A DNA stretch of 64,000 bases from assembly GCA_018340375.1 (NCBI GenBank), contig JAFFJZ010000001.1, positions 15,828,001 to 15,892,000 of the forward strand. Direction: 5' to 3'. The stretch is from Gonatopus flavifemur. Its lineage: Eukaryota; Arthropoda; Insecta; Hymenoptera; Dryinidae. This document shows, piece after piece, positions 1-10,300 of this stretch. The stretch's first letter is position 1. The number at the start of each line of letters is the position of its first letter. The translations under genes and the position numbers were made by a program. The notes below the pieces were generated by a model. It was not told the origin of the DNA. It did no database searches and saw nothing but the letters and a program-made list of their open reading frames with translations.

Positions 1-1077
1 GTGCCACAATGTGTGAACAGTATGCAGACACGTATCGGTATATTTCGCTGAAAAATTTATGAAAATTTCTGTAAAATCTCTGAAAAACTTTGATTTTTCT
101 CTGCAGAAGTCTGATAAAGTCTAAGAAACGCTGAGATTTCGATGAAAAATCTAATATTTCTGGGACATCGCTCTCAGAGTTTTCTCAGAATTTGTCAGAC
201 TTTTTTCGGAATTTATCAGAGGTTTTTTCATTGAAATTTCAGATAGATAATTATGAACTTATTCTTGATAAAACTCTGAAAAAAGTATGATGAAAATATC
301 CGTGGATTTTCCGAGAGCTATAATGAAATCATGAATTTTCTCGGTTCATCAGATTTTTCATCGAAATCTCAGATCGATGATTATGAATTTATTCCTGATA
401 AAACTGTGGAGGAAGTATGATAAATGTCTGTGTTTCCTCCGAGAGCTATGAAAAAACCATGAGACGTAAGTGACATTTGACGTAATTTAATATAAAGTGA
501 GAACAATCGTCTGCTAGATTTATGGCTGTTAGCTTCAACTCAGGCTGCACGTTATGAAAACAGTTCTAAAAATTCCTCGCTATTCATAATTTTTACTTAC
601 CTATCCAGAAAAGCAGGAATTTATCACATTTTTGTTACAGTTTTGTCAGGAATAAATTCATAAGCATCGATCTGAACTTCCGATGAAAACTCTTTGATAA
701 ACTCGGAAAACGATCCGAGAAAATTCTGACAACTACTCATAATTCATGGTTTCTTTATAGCTCTCGAAGAAAACACGGACTTTTATCATACTTTTTTCAG
801 AGTTTTATCAGGAATAAAATCGTCATATTCATTGTTCTGAAGTTTCATTAAAACATCTTTGATAAACTCCGAAAAAACTCTAAGAACGATGTCCCTAAAA
901 TATTAGATTTTTCATGGGAATCGCAAAGTTTCTCAGACTTCATCAGACTTTCTCAGACTTTTGCAGAGGAAAACCAGAGTTTTTCAAAAATTTACCAGCG
1001 AACTATTTCCATACGGGGACAATGCGAATCTGTCTCATTTCGCGCTATCTGCACGCTTCTCCTTCATTGTGGCACGG
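1..1077. repeat. Foldback element with GTGCCACAATG ends
   Basis: The window opens with GTGCCACAATG and the exact reverse complement ends near 1077. Inner arms also pair: the stretch around 142-200 (GGGACATCGCTCTCAGAG and on) matches inverted sequence around 880-970. The interior is a degenerate array of CTGA/TCAGA words (TCTGAAAAA, CTCAGA). No coding capacity is seen. It resembles the element at 26587-27370, which shares the sub-terminal motif CGGAAATATTTCGCTGAAA in diverged form. The left edge may extend beyond the window. Confidence 0.75.
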
Positions 1078-1719
1078 TTTATTTTTGCCAGGGAATTCAC
1101 AGAAAATTGTTTATGAATTAATCGGGACCAGGGTGTCGTGTAGGGGTGCATGATATTTTCCAACATCGATATTTTATATACAATTTTAATACAGTTTGTG
1201 TCAATATTTTATAAAATTCAATATAAACTCGACAGATTTTCTATAAAACATATCCATACCGTGAAATATCGTGCACCTCTACTGTTATGTGGGATTCTTC
1301 TATATAAATTATATATAACTTTGAAAATTTTCTACTCGGGTATATTTTTAAAATATGGAAGTATTTTTGACAAATCGTACACAAAAAATTTAGTTCTGTA
1401 AAAAAAGTTTCAAAAAGAATTCCATTCGAGTTGGTTAAAAATTCGAAATATATTTGATTGAAAAAAATATCAGCGTTTGATTTTTTTTCTCAACTATGAG
1501 TTTCGAACTTTTTTATTTCGAATCTGTGACACTCACTCGCTCTTTCTGGGATAAGAAGCGTTACATTCTAAGGCACGTTTCATGATAATACAATCACTGC
1601 ATTTCATATGACATATAGGACTATTGTTCATTAATAAAAACATTATGTAAGGCCATCATTGTATCAAGAACAGTAGACCACGTTATTATTACAATAATCT
1701 CAACATGAGTTATCCAAGC
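1078..1719. other. AT-rich spacer, nothing identified
   Basis: No exon-like sequence is seen here. Around 1300-1345 there is a short AT stretch ending in CTACTCGGGTA, resembling the ends of the TA-CCCGAGTGGAA element at 25623-25735, but no matching left end was found. Confidence 0.4.
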
Positions 1720-2210
1720 CCGGAAAGAAAATGAAGATTCAGCGAACGTTCAAATTAGATCTGTATAGATCGGGTCGAAGGTTCTTCATGAGAGCTAACT
1801 TTGAGATTCACAAACGTTTGACGAAGGTTCTACGGACGTTGAAATGTTCACCTCGAAATACTTTTGGGAAACATAGATGGAACGTTCGTTAAAATTTCAT
1901 CGAAGGTTTGATGAAGCTTCATAAAAAAATCTATACTTATATTAATTTATGTTTCTTAATTAATTGATTATCCATATAAATTGATGAAAGTTGATATAAG
2001 TATAGATTTTTTTATGAAGCTTCATCAAACCTTCGATGAACCTTCAACGAACATTCCATCTATGTTTCCTAAAAGTATTTCGAGAAGGACATTTCAACGT
2101 TCATAGTACCTTTGACAAACGTTTGTGAATCTAAGAGTTAGCTCTCGTGAACCTTCGGCTCGATCTATACAGATCTGATCTGAACGTTTGTTGAAGCTTC
2201 ATGTCTCCTT
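1720..2210. repeat. Large near-perfect palindrome (GAACGTTC-type)
   Basis: Two arms of more than 200 bases pair around a centre near 1965. GATCTGTATAGATCGGG at 1757 faces its inverted counterpart near 2170, and the inner GAAGCTTCATAAAAAAATC faces its complement near 2010. The arms are rich in GAACGTTC/GAAGGTTC words. There is no coding sequence. It is probably a nonautonomous foldback element; RNA read through it would form a long hairpin. Confidence 0.85.
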
Positions 2211-2238
2211 CGGTCTGATTACAACGTATATAAACCGA

Positions 2239-2724
2239 TCCCGAAGAGAACATTAAGATTTGACAAATGTTCAGAATACATCATGATGGGTCAGACTGAA
2301 GCTCCGTTGGAGATGAATCTTATGTTCGTAAACATTCGAGGAAGGTTCAATGAACGTTGGAATGTCCGATTGGGAATAGTTTGATTGAAGATTCACAAAA
2401 CATTTATGGAACATTTTCTAAAGGTTCGTCCGAGTTTCAGTTTTTTCATCAAAGTTTTTTTCAGGTGTATTTTTTCACAAAAAAACGAAAGATTTAGGCA
2501 TTTATAACTATAATTGTAATTCCGTCTGAAACATACTCAACTGGAAGTCGAAGGAATCTTCGTAGAATCTTTAATAAACGTTCTATGAACCTTCCTTGAA
2601 ACCATGCTTAAGCGGACATTCCAGTACTCATTTACAAATCTAAAAGTTGGCTCCATCGGAGCATTAGGGTGATCTATGATGATCTATCCCGAACGTTCAT
2701 CAGAGGTTCATGTTCCCTTCGGGA
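2239..2724. repeat. Second GAACGTTC-type foldback
   Basis: TCCCGAAGAGAACA at 2239 pairs with its diverged complement ending at 2724. Inner arms (GAAGGTTCAATGAACGTTGG near 2342, complement near 2580-2620) pair too. It uses the same GAACGTTC vocabulary as the palindrome at 1720-2210, so the two are probably related or one compound unit. Confidence 0.7.
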
Positions 2725-2766
2725 TCCTCTGTCATTTGGTGCCCTGCTTAAAAGATTTAATTACAA

Positions 2767-3152
2767 CCCGTACAGCACAACCACCGATTCTCCACCCAGG
2801 ACTTCGGTGGACTGGAGGTGGAGAATCAGTGGAGAAATGAGAGCCGTGGAAATAAGGAAGAAATAAGTCCCCGTTGAGGCAACGGAGAGGCGACGTGGAT
2901 TTGTCCGCCCCCTTTATTTTCAATAAAATTTATGTTAGTGGATTCACTCATTGAAATTTGGTTGTGTAAATCGACAGATATGAATTTTATTGAAAATAAA
3001 GGGGGCGGACAGATCTACGTCGCCTCTCCGTTGCCTCAACGGGGACTCTCCCTTATTTCTCCCTTATTTCCACGGCTCTCATTTCTCCACTGATTCTCCA
3101 CCTCCAGTCCACCGAAGTCCTGGGTGGAGAATCGGTGGTTGTGCTGTACGGG
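2767..3152. mobile_element. Short inverted-repeat element, CCCGTACAGCACAA ends
   Basis: The arms of about 160 bases at 2767-2923 and 2985-3152 are almost identical in inverted orientation, ending in CCCGTACAGCACAACC. The flanks 2758-2766 and 3153-3175, joined after removing the element and one AA, reproduce the uninterrupted sequence at 2214-2237 (ATTACAACGTATATAAACC). That gives an internal empty site and a 2-bp AA duplication. Mirror-image open frames on both strands are a by-product of the arms, not genes. Confidence 0.88.
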
Positions 3153-3264
3153 AACGTATAAAAACCGATTTGATTCCGATATACATTCTGCAAAAACAAA
3201 TCGGTGGGAATAGGAAGTAATTGGACGCCCAAAATGTCTTATTTACGATGAATAAGAATTAATA

Positions 3265-3558
3265 CACAGTAAAAAAAATTCCGTCGTTGTGTAAAAAAGA
3301 AGTACGTGTCAAAATTCAAGTGTTGAATATTTAACTACGTGTTAAAATTCAAGTGTTGAATATTTAACACTTTTGTGTGTTCATTTAACACACTGATCAA
3401 ATGCTGTTCGATCGATTCATTTTCAACACATCAAAATGTTATTCGAGTTCAAATTAACACTTTATAAGTGTCACTCTGGAATCAACACACATTGAGTGTG
3501 AAGAAAAATGGTTAATATTCGCTTGTGTGTTGAATTTGACGAAAAATTTTTTACTGTG
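3265..3558. mobile_element. TA-flanked short inverted-repeat element (CACAGTAAAAA ends)
   Basis: Starts CACAGTAAAAAAAATTC and ends with its complement TTTTTTACTGTG, flanked by TA on both sides. The interior consists of repeated GTGTTAA/TTAACAC words, including a 40-base direct duplication around 3305-3370. It belongs to the TA-CAC(T/A)G-type group found about ten times in this window. Confidence 0.85.
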
Positions 3559-4227
3559 TAGTGCTCCTGGAATAAGAAATTGGATAATGTTGAATCAGAA
3601 ATTTTCGATGCAAAAGCCCGATATATTCCTATTCCTATATATTCCTTTTGTAAATTGGTTGTAATAAGATTTTTCAATGCTATTTCTATAAAATGAAAAC
3701 ATAATTCTGAATACTATTGAGAATAGAAATTTTGTTTTGACCATAACAAAGTATTTTCGAATTTAACTCATTTCATACAAATAAAGCGTGTGGGATAAAT
3801 AAATGGTTTTGTAATAAATACGTGAGTTTGAAATTTCAAGCAGTGTTTCATAGTTGAGTAACATTGATGATGAATTATTTTTAGCTTGTTATTTTAAACA
3901 TGTTCTGCGATAAAAATACAGAGTATTTACTCTTTACATGTTTACATGTTTTACTCTTTTCTTTTTTATCCCCATCCTTTCCCGTATAATTGTTCACCCT
4001 CCTAAATACGTTTGTGATGGCGATACATTCGTATAGTCGCATGGAAACATAAAAAATTACTTTCATGAAATCATTCGCGATAAGTTATGTTCAATAAAAA
4101 TCTATTCATTTATTCAAGGTGTTTAATTTCAAACATATTCAACAATTCAAAACTCATGAAACAACCACTTTTTATTCCATTTTCATACTTTTTAATTAAT
4201 ATGTGAATATTTTCTTCATTTATACAG
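3559..4227. other. AT-rich sequence upstream of the first visible CRAL-TRIO exon
   Basis: No exon with a phase-1 donor and CRAL-TRIO N-terminal coding sequence was seen here, so the sequence is probably intronic. The polypyrimidine/AG acceptor for the next exon is at its right edge (TATACAG ending 4227). Confidence 0.4.
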
Positions 4228-4387
4228 ATGATTTTTTCATTTTACGATTCTTAAGAGCATGTAAATTTGATATGGAAAGGACGAAGTCAAAACTCTTCAA
4301 TTACCATTTGCAAAGAGCAACTATACCTGAATGGTTCCAGCAGAGAGATCCATTTTCGCCTGAAATACAAGAAATGTTTGAAATGGG
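4228..4387 (+). CDS. CRAL-TRIO gene, first visible exon
   Basis: Follows the acceptor TATACAG. Begins with two bases completing an Asp codon, then DFFILRFLRACKFDMERTKS to the phase-2 donor GG|gtaatt. This is the CRAL-TRIO N-terminal helical region. Confidence 0.9.
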
Positions 4388-7300
4388 GTAATTTGTTTGA
4401 TAATTTTATTATCTATGGCATGATTAGCTTCTATTATAATAATGGTGCATAGTTTCTTAAGTGTTCATAATTGATCAATCACATTCTGTATTTGTCCAAT
4501 CAAGTGGTTTGATCAGTTGAATAAGTAAAATATATTAAACGGTTATTCCGTTTTATTAATGTTGCTTTGAAATTAAATGCCGGAATGAATATTTTTTCCA
4601 ATTAATTTTCTCAATTAATTTTTTGTCTCAGAGTGTTTTTGCCTTTGAGAGGGCCGGATAAAGAAGGAAGAATGGTGGTTATAATACGTTCCACTGTCCA
4701 TGATCCCTATAAACACAAATTGGCTGACATGTTGAAGGTATGAAGAATTTTCAAGAATTCATGATGAATTCTTCCCGAACTTACATAATTGGTGTTTATT
4801 TGGGACATGTTTGTGCTCTGTGGGTATTTCACATCCCACGTCCTATACCCATGCACCTGCATTATATACTGGGTAATCTGAAACGTCGTGACATTATTGA
4901 ATATAGGGTAGACCGAGGCGAATCGGATCAAAATAAGCAAATTCGTTGTTGTCAATCATTTTTATTATCAATTACACTCTTTTAACATGTAAGTGCTTAC
5001 ATAATCTCACCAACTACTGGAAAAACAGGATAACATGACCATAATGCACATCATTTAGTCCTGGGCAATGATATAAGTTGTAGCATCGTGTGCATAGAGG
5101 ATAATTTTATCGCTGATGTAAAAACGCTATCGCGATTCTTGAAATTTTCATTGACAAGATACGTTGAAAATCATGCCAATCCGATGCATATGTATAGTTC
5201 GTGATGTACTGAATTAGATAAGTAAATTATTCAGACAATATTATCACGTCCTTCATGAGCAGATGAATGTTTTCTCCCAAATAATATATGCGGTGATTCG
5301 GACTTAGAGGTAACAATTGTGCATCAACAGACTGGTACTGGTATATTTGGATCTGCAAAATCCGTACATCCACCCAACGAAGACTGGATTCAAGACGGTG
5401 AATGTAAAGAATGGTCTTGTGAAAAATGCAAGAAAAGTCACACAGAACCGTTGCCCGTGTGGAAATTTGTCCGGGCGTCCTGTATTGAATATAGGCCCTG
5501 TATGGGCTTAAATCGGGTATCCAAACTTAGGATGGCCTAGCCTTAACCACTAAGGGGCCTAGTCGGGTTGCTGATATTTGGCCTGATTTTTCTAACTCAG
5601 GGCTACCCATACAAGGCCCATGTGGGGCCAAGATGCATTTCCAATGTTTCCCCCTGTTTGAAAAATTTACGCGCACCCTACTAAAGCCCGTATAGGGCCT
5701 TGCTGTGTTTCCCGTATTCTCCCAAAGATTTTATTTTAGGCGCACCTTACTACAGCCCGTATAGGGCCTTGCTAGGCTTTCCATATTCTCCCAAAGATTT
5801 TAATTCAGGCGCACCCTACTACAGCCCGTATAGGGCCTTGCTAGGCTTCCCATATTCTCCCAAAGATTTTAATTTAAGCACACCTGTACATAACCCTCGT
5901 AGGGCCGACCTGCATTACCAATATTCCCCTTGTTTTGAAAAGTAAGGCGCACCCAACCTCGGTTAAAAACAGCAATATATAACCTCTTTATTCAACTAAA
6001 GTTTTAAACTATTTACAATTCGAAGTCTTTACATAGATCCATTTTTATAGCCAAATTTCTGTCGTTTTGATCGAGCACAGGAATGAAATGCAAGAAATTT
6101 TCCATTTGATATTAGATAAAAGTCAATAGTTTCGGTTTCACTGAATAAATTCAATGAGATAAAAATTTTATAATCAATGAATTGATGGAAAATCGTAATG
6201 ATAATTAATACCTTATACTCGTAGACATGACAATAAAAAAGGGAACGTTGTATGAACTGAAAGGTACTTGATTCATTAAGAAACAATCAAAATGATCATT
6301 TTAATATATTAAATGCTCAAATCTGACCAGGCCCTGACCAAGCCCTGAATAGAACTGGGGAATGTCATAAATCATTTCTACCCGGGTGGGAATTTTATTC
6401 TCTCCTTGCGATATTCATCTAATTTGATAATCTATGCAAAAATTTATTACACATTCAAAGGCCCTAGTTTCAGAGCCTGCATTGGCCCCATCATGGGTGT
6501 CCTACATAGGCCCAAGTTAGGAATACAGTACAGGCCCTGGAATTGAGAGCGTGACAATCCTGTCTAGGCCCTATAAAGGTAACCAAAACAGGGCCTGGAA
6601 TAAAGTAAGGACGCCTAGTTTGGCCCTAACTGGCGCCAAGAATTAATTTCCACACGGGTGATTTGCGGCAAGTGCGTGGAATAAAATTCTTTCATTTATT
6701 AAACGTATTTAGGATTCAAAAAAGACTTTCAAAACATAAATTCAGTTTGCATCCAATATAGGGGAGAGTTGCCTTGATTGGACCATCGCCTTGGATGGAC
6801 CACCACCTTTCATTGCCAAAGGAAAAAACTTGAATTTCTTCTAATCATAAAGTGATAATGTTCATTAATGTGACATTATCGCTGTATGATTAGAAGAAAT
6901 CTAAGTTTTTTCCTTTGGCAATAAAAGGTGGTGGTCCATCCAAGGCGATGGTCTAATCAAGGCAACTCTCTCCTACGTTCCATTCTTATTAATGATCCTC
7001 TTCGCCCCCGATTTTGGGGCGGATCGGATATTTACCATTTTATATTTATTTAGTTGTAAAACAAAGAACTGTGTATTTGAATATTCTTCTTTTGCATAGA
7101 TCTCAAGTCAAAGATGTATACAATTAGAATTTATCCACAGACCCACTGAAAAAACTCTCCTTCTGATTATTTTTACTCATTGGAAAAAAAGTGACGCGAT
7201 TCGCCTCGGTCTACCCTACGGATTCCTGGCGAGATTTGCACTCGATTTTTCCTATGGCAATAGTTGATCTGGAGCTTTGTTTTCGAGTTGTGAGAATTTT

Positions 7301-10300
7301 AAGATTCTTAAACAAATGGAAATATCTTGAGAACTGGCCGTGCCAGAACTTTGACAACCACATCATTCGCTAATTCGGGAAAAACCGCATTCACGAGCTC
7401 ATCTAGCGCTCTTAGTTTTGCACACGGAAAAAATAGATGATCAAAATTTTCGTTTTCGACTAGTACGTTGCTTCTGAACGGATCATAAATTCGAGAAGGA
7501 TTCGTACACTAGATTTTAATAATGCTCCGTCCAAAAATGACATGCTAGTCAAAGAAATTTTGAATCACCAATTTTTTCCGTGCAAGGAATAGCCGATTTG
7601 AATGTTTTTTGGTTGCGGTCACCAAATGCGACAATTTAAAACAAGAACAAAAAACAAAATTGTAATGAAAGGAATCAAAAGGTTCGTTCTACGTGTTCTG
7701 AGTTGTTCCAACTTGTACCAAAACAATCAATTCGTTTTTGTAACTGGAAATGGCGAATCCGAAATACACCCATATAACAGTAAAGGCTTCTGAAATGCAT
7801 TTTTCAATCAGATAAGTATTTTGAATCCTTTTTCGACAAACAGGAATGTTTTTTGAATGCATTTGGTGCATTTCAAATGTATTTGCAATACATCAAATAT
7901 GAATTTTGTGTACATTTTAAATACTTCTGTTTGAATGTACACTGAGAGAAAAAAAGCTGCTGAAACAGCAAATCTCAAAAATTAGCTTCGCTGATATGGC
8001 AAATCTTGTTGCTGAATTAGCAAAAACTTTGCTATTACAGCAAAAATCTTGCTCTTTTGGCAAGCGCAACTGATCCAGCAATTTGGCATTGTAGATATAC
8101 AGACTGCTAGAAAAATTTGCTGAATTAGCAAACATCTTGCTAAAACAGCAAGAATTTTGCTACCACAGCAAGCGCTTTGCTAGTTTAGCCAAGGACATTC
8201 TCTGAAATCGCTGTTTCAGCAAGATTTTTTCTCTGCGTGAAAAGTGTTTTCTGTTTTATGGGCATGGAGAAAGTTGAGGTAACTTGGGGAGCCACTAAGT
8301 GAACTTGGCTAGAAAGAATTGTAAATTAAGTATGCGATGTTTCACATCGTTAAAGTGATACCAGCAACCCAACCAAAACCCGTTGCTCGAGAAAAGACAC
8401 TCCCAAAACTACTTTGAACATAAGCGTGTCTATCGTGGGTGCTGTCAGAGGCGTCGTTACCGTCCTGGTAGCCCTGGAGTAACCAGGTCTCGCTCCAGGA
8501 CAGCCATGGAATTCCATGTCTCGGAATCTACAAATTAAATATTCTTTTTTCCTAGTAAAATAAGCGTTTCTTCATGCAACTTATATATAAAATGTATATA
8601 ATTCAACAAAATTTTCTTCTTGGACACTCATAATTTGACTACCCTGGGCACTCTCATGATTTTGAGAAATTAATTCGAAAATGAAGCAATAATTTGTGAC
8701 GAAAGATTCTCTGATTCGGGTCAGAACGTATCGTCATGGATCGTTGGTATCCTCTTGATAACACACCTCTTCATCAGTAGCAACGCGAAATTCAACTGTT
8801 TTGGAATTTTCTATGATTTGTTTGTATTTGTAGGTGATGAGAATTTACAATCCGGTCACTGATGATTAAATGATTCATGAACAAATTCCCTTCGAATGTT
8901 GGATATAAGCATGTAATAATTTCTTCCAGTACCACAGGAACAAAAATAGTCTTAAATTCGCAATTTATTGATTCAAATGAAAACACTTATGAAAATGTTC
9001 GTACACGCAGAGAAAAATTCTTGCTGAAAAAGCGATTCCGAAAAATCTGCTTCGCTAAATCAGCAAAACGGTTGCTGTTACAGCAAAAATTCTGCTATTT
9101 TAGCAAGATATTTGCTAATTCAGCACAATTTCCTAGTTGTCTGTATATCTACAATCTCGGATTGCTGAATGGCAAGCGCTTGTTAAAAGAGCAAGATTTT
9201 TGCTGTGACAGCAAATTATTTGCTAATTCAGCAACAAGTTTTGCCATATTAGCAAAGCAAATCTCCGAGGTTTGCTGTTTCAGCAACTTTTTTTCTCTGA
9301 GTGTAATTACTAATTATTTCGAAATAATTTACAAAAAATCCACTCCAACAATGAAAAAAAAGTGTTTTTTATTGAAATATACTCAACACAAACATAAAAA
9401 GCAATACTTTCATTTATTTTCTCATAGTATTTTGGTTTCAGCATCCGTGACTGGATTGTAAAAACATTTGTAAAAGGATCTGCAATATAAAAATAAATAA
9501 CTCTAATAATATTTTGCGCGTAAATGTAAGCGATTCGCGTGCAAATCGAGCTACCGAATCGCTAGCAAAGTCAGATCCATGTGCGTCGCTTTATGTTGAT
9601 AGAACTGCAATCCATTACGTTCATACGTGAACATGACTGTTATTTGTGTGCATATGACGAGTAATTTGTTGTGTAGTCTTATTTGTTAGCAAAACACTCG
9701 CAAACCGCGCGCATAAAGACACGGCTCTCAAGGCTCAAACTTTGCGTGCATATGATGTCATTTAGAAATAAAAAACTATTCCATTTCAATGATCTTATGG
9801 TTGGATAAAAACGTTAAGTTTGAAGTACATTTATTCGAGCTCCAACTGTCATATGTACTATAATTGAAGGATCAATTTGGACCCATCCCATACAGCACAA
9901 AAGTTCCCGCAAAGAGCTCTCGTTATGACAGTAAACATGAATTCATTATGAATAGTTTGAATTCAAAATGAACTCTTGATGAATAACTTAATCTTCAGAA
10001 AGAATTCATATCACGAATTTATGGAGAACTATTCAGGCATTCAACATGGATGCATTTTGAATTCATAGAGTTCATATTGAATTCATTTTTACTGTCATAA
10101 CGGGGACTATTCAAGAAGTTCTTTCAGAAGCTTTTGTGAATTCAGAATGATCATTTGTGCTGTCTGGGACTGTTTTTCAGTCACTTGAATTTTTTAAACC
10201 TAGGCTAGCTAATGATATGAATAATGGGTGCTCAAAGCACCTATTGGTGACTAAAAAAAATGAACTTGAACGAATTCAGCTGGTATAATTTAGATTGTTT

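Larger units (their letters stand above)
4916..7216. mobile_element. 2.3 kb TIR-flanked composite element in intron 2
   Basis: GGGTAGACCGAGGCGAATCG at 4916 is repeated inverted, ending at 7216, each copy flanked on the outside by TA. The block encloses a 1.2 kb GGGCC-word element (5454-6658) and a smaller palindrome (6761-6973), so it is either a host element with two later insertions or a compound unit. No transposase frame is seen inside. Confidence 0.6.

Noticed and set aside
2732..3220. Mirror-image open frames on both strands sharing the peptide STSPLRCLNGD.
   Set aside because: They are the two arms of one inverted-repeat element read in opposite directions.
5671..5890. Regularly spaced repeats considered as a CRISPR array.
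   Set aside because: The units are contiguous 69-bp tandem copies without unique spacers, in a eukaryotic intron.
5700..5945. An open frame encoding a 23-residue repeat, suggestive of a structural or secreted repeat protein.
   Set aside because: The 69-bp DNA repeat lies inside a transposon body, has no signal peptide or start context, and its openness follows from a period divisible by three.
8877..9461. A 194-codon open frame on the + strand that looked like a novel protein.
   Set aside because: Most of it reads through the AGCAA/TTGCT-word element at 9004-9303, and the inverted sister at 7940-8239 gives a similar frame on the other strand. There is no family resemblance or splice context.
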